This document shows positions 29,001 to 44,000 of a stretch of 64,000 bases of DNA, in pieces (the first letter of the stretch is position 1; every line of letters starts with the position of its first letter). The notes beneath the pieces were generated by a model, which saw only the letters and a program-made list of their open reading frames with translations, made no database searches and was not told the origin of the DNA. The stretch is from positions 3,224,001 to 3,288,000 of the forward strand of contig NZ_CP077769.1 in the NCBI RefSeq assembly GCF_020386615.1. The letters are read 5' to 3'. Source of the DNA: Chitinophaga pendula. GTDB taxonomy: Bacteria > Bacteroidota > Bacteroidia > Chitinophagales > Chitinophagaceae. Both the position numbers and the translations under genes were made by a program.

Positions 29001-32000
29001 TACTGATATGTCAAATGTATAGGAAGCGGTGTAGGCGATCACGCTGGTATGGTCCAGCTGTAAGTCATTGATCTTGGCAAACAAGTGATTGAGCATGCCT
29101 TTATGTTCTACCATCACTCCCTTGGGTTTGCCAGTAGATCCAGATGTAAAAATCACATATGCAAGATCGTCCGGGGCGGGCACGGGTACTTTTATGCCGG
29201 TGGCAGTTGTCAACAATATTTCATCTTCCAATGTGATGATCTGCAGTTGTGGATCGTGCGGTATACAATGCCTGGACTTTCTGCTGCTCACGATCACTTT
29301 AGCGGCGGTATCTTCTATCAGGTAGGCGATACGTTCGGCCGGATAGGTGACATCGATAGGTACGTATGCCCCACCAGCCTTCACAATGCCCAGAATGGCT
29401 ATGATCATTTCAGGTGAGCGTTCGATACAAAGCGGTACCAGTACATCCTTTCCGACACCCTGGCTGCGGAGCCAGGCCGCCAATCTATCTGCCTGTTGAT
29501 CGACGGCTAGATATGTAAGCGATGTATCACCGAAGGAAATTGCTATAGCATCAGGGCGTAGTTGTACCTGCTGTTCGAACAGTTGTACCAATGTCTGATC
29601 CGCAGGGTATGGCGTTGTTACATCATTAAAATGCTGCAGTAACTGTGTATTTTCTTCCGGTGTAAGCATATCAATATCTCCCCATGTATCTGCGCCATTG
29701 GCTACCTGTAACAAGGTATTTCTGAAATGTCCGGAGATCGCCTGTACATAATGGTGCTTCAGCAGATCCTGATTATACCGGAAAGAGACATGGATATGCT
29801 GTGCTTGTTCCACTGTTACCTGTAAGGGATAGTTTGTATGCTCCTGCAAAGCAGGCGCTACTATTTCCAGGGCCCACGGCTGGGCGGTGATCACCTTGCT
29901 AACGGGATAGTTTTCGAACACGAGCAGCGTATCAAACAGGTCACCGCTTATCGCTGTCCATTTTTTTATCTCGTTCAAAGCCGCATATTGGTATTCCCGG
30001 CTTTTCAGCTGTTCATCCTGTAGTTGTAAGAGCCATGCTGTGATTTTATCTGTCCGTTGTATATGGCCATGTAGGGGTAATGTATTAATATAAAGGCCTA
30101 CCCGTTGTTCTACCTGTGGCAGATCGGCGGGTCTACCTGCGACGGTCACGCCATAGCAGGCATGTGTTTTACCTGTATACCGGTACAGCAGGTAAGCCCA
30201 TACCCCCTGCATCAGGGTGTTCAACGTGATATGATGTTGTTGGGAGTATTGAAGGATTATTTCGCTTTCTGCCAACGTCAGGGGTAATTGCAAGTCCTCG
30301 TATATCCCTTCTCCTGTGTTCCTGTTGGCTGTTGCATCGATAAAAGGCAATAAGGTGCCACCTTCTATTCCCTGCATATAAGTACGCCAGTAAGAAGTTT
30401 CCTTTTCTTTGTCCTGTTGCTGCTGATAGCGGATATAGTCTTCGTATTTGTCTTCTTCTATGGCAGCAGGTAGTTTGCCATGTATCAATGCCTCGTATAT
30501 TGACAACAGCTCTTCTATCAACACGGGAATAGACCAGCCATCGATCAGCAGGTGATGGAAGGTCCACAAGCATTCATAAGTGGTGTCGCCCGTTTGTAAC
30601 AGATTAAATCTCATCAGCGGAGCGCTGTTCAGGTTGAACGGTTCCCGGCGATCTTTTTGTTTAAATGCTTCGCAAGCTGTTGCTGGCTGCTGACGGAGGT
30701 CATGTACGTGCATCAACAGTGGTATCTCCCGATACACGTATTGCACGGGGATACTGAACCTGTCATATGAGAATCCTGTACGTAAAATGGTATGCCGTTG
30801 TAATAACAGGCGCCAGCTTTCCTCAAATACCGGTACATCCAGCTTTTCTAACCTGGCATTAAATTGCTCGACATAGGTGCCGCTCTCACTGTCGTACAGA
30901 CTGTGAAAGAGCATCCCCTCCTGTAATGCACTAAGCCGGTAGACTGCAGACACCTGTGTTCGCCTGGGAGTGCCGTTGTCTATTTCATCCAGGAAAGCAT
31001 CCAATTCGTCATAAGTCATATATGCGCCCAGGTCGAAATCGGCTGGTGTCGGTGCATTATATTTAACCGAACGGCAATGATCTACCAGTATATTCAGCCA
31101 ATGAGTGAATGCATTGGCGATATTGTTTATTGTTGTCTGATCGTAATGGTGCTTACTATAGCGCCAGGTGAGCATTAATTGTCCACGGGTCACCACGCTA
31201 TCCAGCGCGAGACGGGTGGTAGTGCTATGTAACGGGTCCACATCTTCTCCTGCGGTCTCGGGTGCCAGGCTAAGCAGTTCTCCTTGTCCCAGGATATGAT
31301 CTGACTGGCCGAGGTAGTTAAATACCACGTCCCATGGATCTTGTCCTTGTAAAGACGGACTATGAAGCAGGTGCTTCAACACACCAAAACCGATGCCTTT
31401 ATCTGCCACCTTTCTCAGTTGTTCTTTCACTGACTTTATTTGGTTGCCTGGTGTTTGATTGGCATCCATCGTCAATGCAACCGGGTACAAGGTAGTGAAC
31501 CATCCTACTGTTCTGCTGCTATCTACGTCTACTCCTATCTCTTCCCTGCCATGACCTTCCAGGCCGATATAGACTTTCTCCCTTCCACTCCATGTACTTA
31601 AGGCGAGGCTTAGTGCAGTGAGTAGCAAGTCATTTACATCTGTACGGTAGGCTTTCGATGTATGCAGTAAGAGATCGGTAGTAAGTTGTGCATCGAGTAT
31701 TGCCTCTATGGTGCCATAGTCTGCATAGGTCAAGGTCGCCGGTGATGTTTTATCTGTTGTCAGCGGCTGATATGTCAGTACCAGTTGTTGCCAATAGGGC
31801 AGTTGATCTTTTAGCCGCTGCAGCTGGCTATAGTTTGTTAGTGCGTTATGCCATTGGCGATAGGAATACCCTTTATCCAGCAGTCCGTTATTTTCCTGAC
31901 CCGTGTTATTGAGTATTATATTCAGCTCTTCCAATAATATTCTCCAGGAGACGCCATCTACTGCAAGGTGATGAATAATAAGCATCAGCCGGTTATATTT

Positions 32001-35000
32001 TTCCGCGGCGGGTGTATTTATCATTACCGCTATCATCATGCTTCCGTCGCTGATGTCTACTTGTCTTTGATAGTAATTACCATGTTTAACGATCGCGTCG
32101 CCTAGCAGAGCGGGTGCAATATGGGAGAGGTCTACCAGCTCCCAGCCGTGGTTGTCGTTACCATATGTCTGTTGCCACCCTGTTTCGGTTGGTTTGTAGC
32201 TAAATCTCAGTGCGTCATGCCGAGACACGAGGGTACTTATCGCGTTCTCTACTATTCCTGCAGGCACTCGCTTATCCAGATTAAGCACTACACTTTGGTT
32301 AAAATGCCGGGGGGTATCTGTTAGCTGACCGAGATACCATTGTTGTATAGGTAACAGGCCGCTAACGCCTGTCAGCAAGCCCTGTTCTCCCCTATTGCTT
32401 TCACTACCTCTTGTATCCAGCAGAGATGCCAGTCCTTTGATATGCTGTCTTATGAAGAGATCTCTGGGATGCAGATCGTATCCGGCTCTTTTAGCTCTGC
32501 TGACTACTTGTATAGTGATAATAGAATCTCCACCTAATTCAAAGAAATTATCATATACGCCTATTTGTTCCAAGCCCAATAGTTCCTGCCAAATGTTTAC
32601 CAGCATCTGTTCTGTTTCATTGGCAGGCGGTACAAATTGTTTTGTGTTATCTTTTAGTGGTCCAGGATTTGGCAAGGCTGCCACGTCAATCTTTCCATTA
32701 GCCGTCAGCGGTAATTCGTCGAGTGAGATGAACCATGCCGGCAGCATATAATCCGGTAAGCGTGATCTCAAAAATGTGGTCACCGCAGCGATATCCAATG
32801 TTTCTTCTGTTACTATGTAGGCAGCCAGCCGTTTTACATTCCTGTTATCCGTACGGTCTATTACAATGGCCTGTTTTACGGGCTGGTATTGCAGGAGTAC
32901 GGAAGTGATCTCTCCCAGCTCTATGCGATATCCCCGTATCTTGACTTGCGTATCTTTACGACCTACATATTCCAGTTGACCCTGTGTATTCCATTTTACT
33001 ATGTCTCCTGTTCTATAGAGTTTAGCACCCGGATGGCCTGTGAATTTATCCGGAATAAACGCCGCGGCTGTCAGGGCAGGTTGCTCCAGATAGCCATCCG
33101 CCAGCTGTATACCTCCTATATACAATTCTCCTGCGACGCCGGCGGGGCAATATTGTTGAGCGTTGTTCAGTACATATACCTGCACATTATTGATGGGGGT
33201 ACCGATAGGAGGGGCATGCCGTGCATCTCTATCTGTCAGCACATAACTGGTGGCCACTACGCTGTTTTCTGTTGGGCCATAGTTATTAACAACTTTATAG
33301 TCGAGCCCGTTAACGGCGGTTGCTGAGAGCTTGTCGCCACCGGTCAGCAAGTACTTCAGTGCAGCGGTACGTCCTTGCATGCTACCGATAAACTCATGTA
33401 CCAGGGCGGTAGGTAGAAAACTATGAGTGATACCCATATTGGCGATCGTTGCTGCCAGGTGGGACATGGATAATCTGAGCTGGTCGGGAATGAAGTATAA
33501 GGTAGCGCCGGCGAGAAGATAAGGCCATATCTCCCACCCCATCGCGTCGAATCCTTCACCGGCGACAACGGTTGCTTTACTTGCTGTATCAACGGAAAAT
33601 GCCTGTTGGTGCCAGTTGACCAGATTGATCACCCCCTTATGCGGCACCATTACGCCTTTTGGCAGGCCAGTAGAGCCGGAGGTAAAGATCACATATGCCA
33701 AATCGGTTATAGCTCTTTTAACAGCTACTATTGGTTGCTTTGTTACATTGGATTCAAACCTGTCTATGAGGAGCAGTTCGCTTGCAGCTATGTTACTGAA
33801 TAGCTTCTGATGATTGCTATGGGTTATTAACAAGGGGGCTTTACATGTCTCTAACATGTAGCGGATGCGTTCTGCCGGATATTCAGGATCGATAGGCACA
33901 TAGGCGGCTCCTGTTTTCACAATAGCGAGTATGCCCGTCAGCAGGCCAATGCTTCTCTCCATACATACGGGTACAAGGGACCCAACGCCAATACCGGATG
34001 TCTGTAAATAGTGGGCAAGATCATCCGCCGCAGTATTCAGTGCGGCATAGGTAATACTGTGATCACCATATACGGCAGCTACTGCCGCTCCTGTACGCAG
34101 TACCTGAGCTTCAAATAATGTCGCCAGTGTCTGATCATCAGCAGGAATGGGTATTGACGACAAATGTTGCCGATGAAGGACTGCCATCTCTGCTTTGCCT
34201 ACTATCGGGTAAGTGCTTATACGAGCCCCGGGGGATTGAGTGATACCTTGCAGCAACAACTCCCAATGGGATTGCATACGACGGATCGTATCCGGATGGA
34301 AAAGAGCGGTACTGTATTCTATCGTACAGGACAATACATCATCGGCTTCTGTTATCAACAAAGTAATATCGAAGTTGCTGGTCTCTTGTGTTACCCTGCG
34401 AGGTATTACTTTAACGCTCCCAAGTGATGTTCCTTCCGGGAGATCGGCAGCATGCTGCAAAGTGAACATTACCTGGAATAGCGGGCTGTAGGCTGGGTCT
34501 CTGTCGATACTCACGGCATCCACCACTTTCTTAAAAGGGATATCCTGGTACTCCAGTGCTGACAAGGTATTTTCCTTTACCTGCTGCAGCAGGTTTAAGA
34601 AAGATGGATCTTGGCGCAGGTCACTGCGTAAAGCGACGGTATTGGCAAAAAAGCCGATGACATTATTCAATTCTTCCTGCGAGCGTCCTGCCACCGGTGT
34701 GCCGACAATGATATCTTCCTGGCCGGTATAGCGGTGTAATAATGTTTTAAAGGCTGTCAGCAAGGTAACGAACAAGGTTGTTCCTTCTTGCACAGATAAG
34801 GCCTTCAACGCTCCATACAGGCTATTATTTAACAGGAAACGATGAGTGCTGCCACGCAAGCTCTGAACATCCGGTCTTGGATAATCTATTGGCAATTGTA
34901 ATATCTCCGTCCCTGTAAGGTTTTTTGTCCAGAATGCGAGGCCATGTTCCATCCATTCGCCATTGATATGTTGATGTTGCCAAATGGCATAGTCGGCATA

Positions 35001-38000
35001 TTGGATGGGAGGAGCCGGCAGGTTGGCCGGCTGAGCGGTGGTATACTCCTGGTATAGCGCCTGCAGTTCCCGGAACAGGATCGGCGTAGACCAGCCATCA
35101 GCTGCTATGTGATGTAATGTGAGTACCAGCAGGTATTTATCTGTTGTCTGTTGCAGCAGGTGCGCCCGGAGGGTGTAATCATTTGACAGATCGAAAGGCT
35201 GGCTGGCCAGCTGATCGATCTGTTGTTGTATAGCGACCGTATCTTGTGTAAACGCGGAGATATCCAGCCGATGCAACTGCCAGTTTTCGGCAGATAATAT
35301 ATGCTGGCAGGGCGCTCCAGCCTCGGTTTTGAAGACGGTCCGTAATACCTCATGGCGTGTTATGATCGTACGAAATGCATTTTCCAAGGCGGTAATATCC
35401 AGTGCTCCTTCCAGGGAGACCGCCGCCGGCATATGATAAGCCAGGCTACCATCTACCTGGTCTATGAACCAAAGGCGTTCCTGGTTATAAGATAATGGTA
35501 TCCTTTCCGGGCGGGTGGCAGGGGGGATCGGTGGTAATGAAAAATGGGCAGATGAATCAGCCAGATAATCCGCAAGGCCTGCAATAGTGGGATAGGTGAA
35601 GAGGGTGCGAACGGGCACGTCTATCTGTAGCTGGTCTTGTAAGAGAGCTCTCATCCTCATCGCCAGCAGGGAGTGGCCACCAGATTCGAAGAAGTTATTA
35701 TGAATTCCTATCCGTTCTGTTTCAAGGAGCGTAGTCCAGATAGCGACCAATGCTTTTTCCAGTTCATTCCGTGGTGGGGTATATTCCGTCATACGGAGTT
35801 TGCTGATATCCAGTGAAAGCAACTGTGTTTTGTCTATCTTTCCGTTGGCGGTCAGCGGGATCTGCTCTAGCTGGACAAAAACCCGAGGTAGCATATATTC
35901 GGGCAGTTTTGCCGCTAGCCAGGATATTGCGGCATCTTTTTCAAAACCTTTATTGGTTACCAGATAGGCTACCAATTGTTTGTCGCCCGTGCTATCGGTC
36001 TTGGCTAATACAATTGCTTCCTGTACGGTATTCATTTCTTCGAGCACACTTGCGATCTCTCCCAGTTCAATACGATATCCACGAATCTTTACCTGATCAT
36101 CTTTTCTGCCGAGATAGACGATGTTCCCATCGGGTAGCCAACGGGCGATATCTCCGGTCTTATACAATCTTGCATTGGCGGATTGGCTGAACTTGTCTGT
36201 TATGAACCGTTCTGCTGTGAGCTGCGGTTGTTTCCAGTATCCTCTGGCGACCTGATCACCTCCCAGATATAGTTCTCCCGATATACCGACAGGTGACTGG
36301 TTGCCTTCATCATCCAGTATATAAGCACTGACGTCAGCTAAGGGACGCCCAATTGGTAAGGCGCCATCTAAGAGTGGTACTGTAGCAGCGCTTAAGAACT
36401 CTATTGCGGTGACGGTGGTTTCTGTCGGGCCATATTCGTTATAGAAGTCTGCCACTCCTTTCCAACGTATTGCCAATTCTCTTTTGCAAAGATCCCCCCC
36501 GGCGATGACCCTTTTTAAGGCAGTGCCATACATCGGATGTATATGTTCGAGGAAACCAGGGGTGGCGTGCAGGTGTGTGATACGCGCTTCATTGATAAAC
36601 TGCTCAAATTGCCTGTTATCCTGCAGTATCTCTTCCGGTAAGAGTACTAGTGTCGCTCCGTTGAGCAATGCCAGAAAAAGTTGTTCTACCGATGCATCGA
36701 ATGTATAGTTTGAAAACTGCAGGATACGTTCTTCTTCGGTTATATTGAACTGTCTGTGTTGTGCATGTATAAGGTTTACTACAGCGTGGTGCTCTACCAT
36801 TACACCTTTAGGTCTGCCGGTAGATCCGGAGGTATAGATGATATAGGCCATATCCGTCGCTACGGGTAAATCGAGCGGTTTACTCACCTGTTCGATTCCC
36901 ATTGAACGTTCATCAATTACCAGTATGTTTTCTGTTAATGATTGCAGCATCTCGGCAGCGGCCCGGTCTGCCAGCGTGATACCGGCGCTTATGTCATCTA
37001 GTATATATTTAATGCGGCCAGCCGGATATTTGGGATCTATGGGTACATATGCACCACCCGCTTTCAGTATTCCCAAGATAGCGATCACCATCTCCCGGGA
37101 TCTGCTCATGATGATCGGGACGGGATCGTTCCCGTTGAGCCCTGCTTTTATCAATAATGTAGCTACGCTGTCCGAGCGTTGATCCAGCTGCCGGTAGCTT
37201 AGCTGTTGGCCTTGTAATTCGAGTGCTGGTTGATCAGGCGTACGAGCCACCTGTTTTTTAAATAAGGACACGAGCGTATCGGAGGAATCTTTAACTACGT
37301 TTCCGGAGGCGACACTGAATGTAGCTATGCGGTTATATTCTTCGCTATCGGTTATCTGCAATGTTCTTATTCTGTGATCAGGATGCTGAATGATAGCATG
37401 CAACAGCTGTTCATAATGTACCGCCATTCTCCCGATTGTTGTGATATCAAACAGATCGGTGCTATATTCAATCTTGCCGTTAAGGCCTTTTTCGTCGACA
37501 GACAATGCAAATGCCAGATCGAATTGTGTAGTGGTCTGTTTAAATGGCTGTAATTCCAGTATGATACCATCCAGCTTCAAATGGGATGCTTCGGGAGCAT
37601 CTTCCAAAGAAAAGAGTACCTGGAAGAGTGGATTACGGCTTAAGTCGCGTTCTTTTACGACTGCTGCCACTACCTTCTCAAAAGGTACCTCTGCATGTTC
37701 AAATGCGGTCAGTACCTCTTGCCGTACGACCTGCAGCAGTTCTGTAAAGTTCTGTACCGGTGAAAGCTGTGTGCGCAATGCCAGGGTGTTGACGAAGAAA
37801 CCTATCAGTGCTTCCATTTCTTCTTTAGCCCTACCGGCTACTGGTGTTCCTACACAGATATCCTCTTGTCCGCTGTAGCGATACAATAGCACTTTGAATG
37901 CTGCCAGTAATGTCATGTACAAAGTGACACCCTGCTGTCTACTCAGTTTTTTCAGTTCCTGTACCAGTGTGTTGCCGAGGTGGAAGGTGGCGACATGACC

Positions 38001-41000
38001 ATTAACGGTTCTTACGGCTGGTCTGGCATAATCGGCAGGTATTTCCAAAGGCAGTACGCCGTTTAGATGATCTTTCCAATATGAGAGCTGGGTATCGAGG
38101 AAATGGCCGGCTACATATTTACGTTGCCAAACGGCATAATCTGCATACTGAATAGAAAGAGGAGACAGGTTGTGCTCTTCTCCCCTGCTGTAAGCTGTGT
38201 ATAAGTCTGGCAGTTCGTTAAAAAATACTAGAGCAGAGATGTCGTCACAGACGATATGATGCATGGTGATGAGGAGCCATTGCTCCTTGCTATGCAACTG
38301 TAGCAAATGCGCACGCAGCATATGGTCTGCGGTCAGGTCGAAAGGTTTGTTGATCAAAGCGGTTATAACGGTATCTATGTCATCCTCTTCTGCCACATTT
38401 AATTGTTCCAATGTCCATCTGTCTTTTTCTCCTATTACCTGATATAAAGCATCTCCTTCCCTGGCGATGACGGTCCGTAATGTTTCATGCCGGTTCACGA
38501 TCTGCTGCAGGCTTTGTTGCAATGCCGGCACCTGTAATGATCCAGTTAATTTAAATACCACGGGTACATGATATTGTATGCTGCCTTCCAGCTGATCTAT
38601 GAACCACATCCGCTCCTGGTTATAAGACAGAGGTATCTTGCGGGGGCGTATAAACGCTTCTACTTCTGGCAATGTGCTGTTCAGCAAGGCTGCCTGCCGT
38701 CCATCTGCGACAGGTGCATGCGGGGGCTTGGGTAAAAAGCCACCTTCCTGTAGTTCCCTGATACTATCTTTTACTGCACGTGCGATAAAATCGATGTCCT
38801 CATCTGTATGTGCATCGGATAAGAAGCAGGTGCGTCCTTCCCATACGTATACTCCTTTCTCTACCAGGTGGTAGAAGAAGAGGTCCATATTGCTGTTGAT
38901 ATTAAAGTAGAACAGCGAGCCAAAATTATTGACCTCCATTGGTACTGCATTCTTTTTGAAGAATGCGTTGATATCATTCACCAGGCGGGAGGTGCGGAGG
39001 TTCAGTTTTTCCTGTAAGGCCGGCCCTCTTCGTTGCAGTTCTTCCAGCAGTGCCAGGGTGGCAGCCATGCTCAGCGGATGCTTGCAGAAAGTGCCTGCGA
39101 AGAAGGTGGTATCTGCTTCGGGGAATGACTGATCTCCATATTCCCAATAGCCACCATCCAGGGCATTCATGAATTGTTTTCTACCTCCGATGATACCAAT
39201 AGGCAGCCCACCACCGGCAATCTTACCATATGTGGCCAGATCTGCGGTAACGCCAAAATGGGCTTGTGCGCCACCGGGATGTATCCTGAAGCCGGTGATC
39301 ATCTCATCAAATATGAGCACGATCCCTTCTTCAGCAGTCATTTTACGTAATGCGGCCAGTAGTTGGGCCGGTTGGTATCCGGGTTTACGGCTTTGTACTG
39401 GTTCTACGAGCAAGGCAGCTAACTCGTGTGCATGCCTGCGAACCTGGTCTACTACATTTGGGTTGGTATAATCAAACACCAACACGTCCGACACCATGCT
39501 ATCCATGACACCCGGAGCCATTGGTACACTTTCTGGAGACGTTTCGATATCGACGGGAGCAGCCAGTGTACCATCAAAGTGGCCATGGTAAGATCCGGCG
39601 AAAACGGCGATCTTGGATTTACCTGTTACTGTCCGTGCTAAACGTGTTGCTGTCATGACGGCCTCGGTACCGGAGTTGTGGAAACTTACACGCTCCATTC
39701 CTGTCAGTGCGGCAACAAGTGTTGCCACTTTACCTGCCATAGGTGTTTGCGGGCCGAGTGGGTATCCTTGTTGTAATTGGCTGGCAAGCGAATTGGAAAT
39801 AACCGCAGGTTGATGACCTAACAGATTAACGCCGAAACCCATTGCCAGATCTACATATTCGTTGCCATCTATATCCCTGATCTTAGATCCATATGCGGCG
39901 GTGGCGACGATCGGATACAGTATTTCTTTTGTTGAAAAGCGGAATCCTGCTGATGTACGATTGTCTGCCAATACGGACCTGTATTGTTGTGTCAGCGCTT
40001 TTGACGCCTTTGTTTTATTGATATATCGTTCGATAAAAGTGTCCAGATAGTTTTGTTGTTTATCCGACAAGTTAGCGGCACCCGGTTTTGTTTCCATTTT
40101 GGGAAAAATGGATGCGCGGGGTTTAGGCGTTGCCGAAAGCTTGGGATGCGCGTTGCCATTAGACAAGCTATTGACAACAGCTGTTGCTGCTTTCCCGGCT
40201 AACAAAGGGTCTGCTTTCAGCCCTTTGTTTTCATTAACGGTGCCGGCCAATGGTTGTTGGGGAGTATTGAGCGGCGTTCCTGTTGCTGGTACAGGCGCCG
40301 GCGCCTGTGCTGATAACAATCTGAGCTGTTGGCTCATGATCTCTTTCTGTACTTCCAGTTGTGAAGACATCAGTTCAAGTTGCTTTTGCAACAGGTCGGT
40401 ATGTCCTGCGATAGCAACCGGGTGTGTGGATGGTGGTAAAGGTGTTACTTCCGGAGCGGTGCTGATCTCTGCGATAGCAGGCTGTGTAACTGGTGCCACG
40501 GTCTCCGTAACGGGTAAGGCTGGGATTTCTACCGGTATACGGTCAGCTATGTAGGTCGCCATCAGATCCAGTGTATTTAACTCTTCGAAAAGCTGCCGGA
40601 TGGAGAAGTTGACATCGTACTTCTTTTCTATACGTCTTATTGCGCTTGACAATATCAATGAATCTGCTCCTAATTCGAGGAACCGGGTGTATATATTGAT
40701 CTCCGCAGGAGGTGTCTTTAGCAGATTGCCGAAAGTAGCTGTCAGATAAGACAATACTTCGTTGCGATGGTTGGGATTGGCGAAGGCCGGGGTCCCGGCA
40801 GTCAGTGCTTTGTTCATAACTTTAGTATGCTCCACGGTAGGTGATGATAAGGCGGATGAAAGAGAAGGTGATGCGCTGTTTACAACAGGTGCTGACGCTT
40901 CGATCCAATAACGCTGTCGTTGGAATGGATAGGTCGGCAAGGAGATGCGTACTGGCCGGTCCTTTCCGACAAACTGTTCCCATTTAATGGGAACACCTTT

Positions 41001-44000
41001 TATGTGCAGGGAGAGTAGGCGTTGCATCATTGTATCCCAGGAAGAATGTCCCATTTTCATACTGGCCAGCAGGTTATCTTCTTCGTAGGCTGCGGTCAGT
41101 TGCACCATAGACAACAGGTTAGGCTGGGGGCCGAGTTCCATGAGTATCTGTGCACCTGACTCTTTTATGGTGACCATGCTGCGAGAGAACAATACCGGTA
41201 ATACGATATGTTGGCACCAGTACTCTGGTTGGGTGATCTCTTCCTTTGCAAACTGGCCGGTGATATTAGATACGAGGGGAAGTTGCGGAAGATGATATTT
41301 TACTGTGCGGGCAATGTCCAGGAATTCGTCTAGTATAGGTTCCATGAGTGGGGAATGAGAAGCCTGGGCGATGAGCAATGTGCGCCCGCTTATTCCCAAT
41401 GGTTCCAGGGATTCCAACACCGCATTAACAGCCTCACTTTTTCCCGATATTACGGTTAATTCAGGGCCATTTACAGCGGCTACTGCCAGTGATCTTCCAT
41501 AAGGCGCGATAATCTCCGTCACCTGTTGTTCCGCGGCAAAAATAGTTGCCATTGCACCCGGTTCTTTGATGGATTGCATTAACCTAGCTCTTGCGGCAAC
41601 TAATCTCAATCCATCATCCAGGCTGAATACGCCTGCTGCATATGCTGCAGCATATTCTCCGACACTATGTCCTGCCACCATAGAAGGTTCGATGCCCCAG
41701 GATCTCCAGACCGCTATCAGCCCACAGGATATGGCGTAGATCGCCGGCTGGAAATAAGTCATCTGTTGCAAGGTCCGGTTGCTGGCGTTTTCTTCCCAGT
41801 TATATAGCAGGTCCAACAGGGAATATTCCCATTGGGTAATCAGGTATTGGTTACAATGGTCTATTACCTGGCGGAATGCCGGCAGGTGTTCATACAGTTC
41901 CTTTCCCATGCCATGGTACTGAGATCCTCCGCCGGTGAACAGCCATACAGGCGCTATTGCGTTCCGTAGTATCGTTCCCGATAGTATCTGATGCGTCTCC
42001 TCTGCTGCCAGGAAAGCTTTTAGCTGGCTCTGCGCATCTGCTGTATTGCGCGCTGCAAGGGCTAATCTATAGGGTTGATGATCGCGGGTATAGATGGTAT
42101 TGTAAGCGATAGTGGCAATATCTGCTTTATTTCCTTCCAACCATTTATCATAGGCGGCTGCCATATCTGACAGGGCGGCTACGTTCTTTGCATGCAATAA
42201 TACCGGATAGGATGGCCATGCAGGTGCCGCAGGAGATGTAGGATCAGCAGCACCTGCCATCGCTTCCAGTATTACATGTGCGTTGGTGCCACTTAATCCA
42301 AAGCTGCTCACCCCAGCTCTGCGGATACCGGTCGCAGACGGCCATTCCCTGCCTTTGTCTGATACCTTTGTTTTCAGCCTGTCCCAAGGTATGAGGTGGT
42401 TTCCTTCCTGGTAATTCAGGTTGGATGGAATGTATTGGTGTTGTAGACACAGTACTGCTTTGATAAATCCGGCTACGCCGGCGGCGGCCTCCAGGTGTCC
42501 GATATTGGTCTTAACGGCGCCTAATATCAGCGGCGTATCTATCCGGCGATCCTTGCTGTATACAGCATCCAGGGCTTGTACTTCTATAGGATCTCCCAGC
42601 TTTGTACCGGTGCCATGTGTTTCTACATATTCTATTGTTGCGGCAGCTACGTCTGCGACGGACAGCGCCCGTTCTATGACCTGTTGCTGAGCGATGCCAT
42701 TGGGTGCGGTGATCCCATTGCTGAGCCCATCGTGATTAATAGCAGAGCCCTTGATGACCGCGAGGATGTCGTCGCCAGCTGCTAATGCATCTTCATATCT
42801 CTTTAATACGACTATTCCGCATCCTTCTCCTCTAATGTATCCATCGGCATTGTTATCGAAAGCCTTTACCTTACCTGTTGGCGAAAGAGAACGGATACGA
42901 CATAATTTTATGGTGGTATCCGGCGTCAGCATGAGATTTACGCCACCTGCCAGTGCCAACGGCGTTTCGCCCTGTAAGAGACTGAGGCAGGCCTGGTGTA
43001 TTGCGACCAGGGAAGAGGAGCAGGCTGTATCCAATTGCATTACCGGGCCATGGAAGTCTAAAAAGTATGCGATACGTCCGGCTGCGATGTTACGTTCGGT
43101 GCCCAAGGTGCTAAAAGCATCTTTGAAGTAGGTAATATCGGCATCTTTCAATATTAGTTGCTGATAATCGTCTGTACACATGCCGATGAAAACGCCATTA
43201 TTACTGCCTCTTAGCGTAGACGGTGCTATACCTGCATTTTCCAATGCTTCCCAGCAGACTTCCAGCAACAGGCGTTGTTGGGGATCAATGCCGGTAGCTT
43301 CCTGTCTGGATATACCAAAAAATGCCGGATCAAAATGTGCTACTTCTTCCATAAATCCACCTTGGGTGGTATACATCTTACCTAACGTTTCCGGGTCCTT
43401 ATGGTAGTGTTCCTGTGCGTTCCAGCGAGTGGGCGGCGTATCGACTACTGCGTCTGTTCCCTTTGTTAACAGTTCCCAGTAAGCAGCCGGTGAATTAGCG
43501 CCACCGGGGAGCCGGCATCCCATTCCTATTACTGCGATGCGGGTATCTTTTTTATACACCTGCGATACCTGCTCCGGACGATCATTATTCCTGGTTTCTT
43601 GTTGTTGTTGTGCCAGGTAGCTAGCCAGTGAGTTGACCTGCGGGTAATTGTATATCACTGTTTTGTCTACCGGTATCTGCAGGTGGGCCTCCAAGTCTGC
43701 CGCAAGATTTACGGCCAGTATAGATGTCATGCCATAGGAAGCGAAAGTGGATTGCTCTTCCAATTCTTCATCTGTCACCCGCATTTTTGTTTTCAGCCAT
43801 TCACTCAACCAGATGATCAATCTGTTTACTGCCAGCGGTGTGGCTGATGGAGATAAGGCCGGCTTTTCATTGGATCTTGTCTCCAATGCTTCCAGTTCTT
43901 TAATTGTCTCGGTATATATGCCATTTTGAAAATCTTCAGCGAATGCATAACGTTTGACTTTACCGCTGGTGGTCTTGGTTATTTTCCTTACGGGGAGTAC

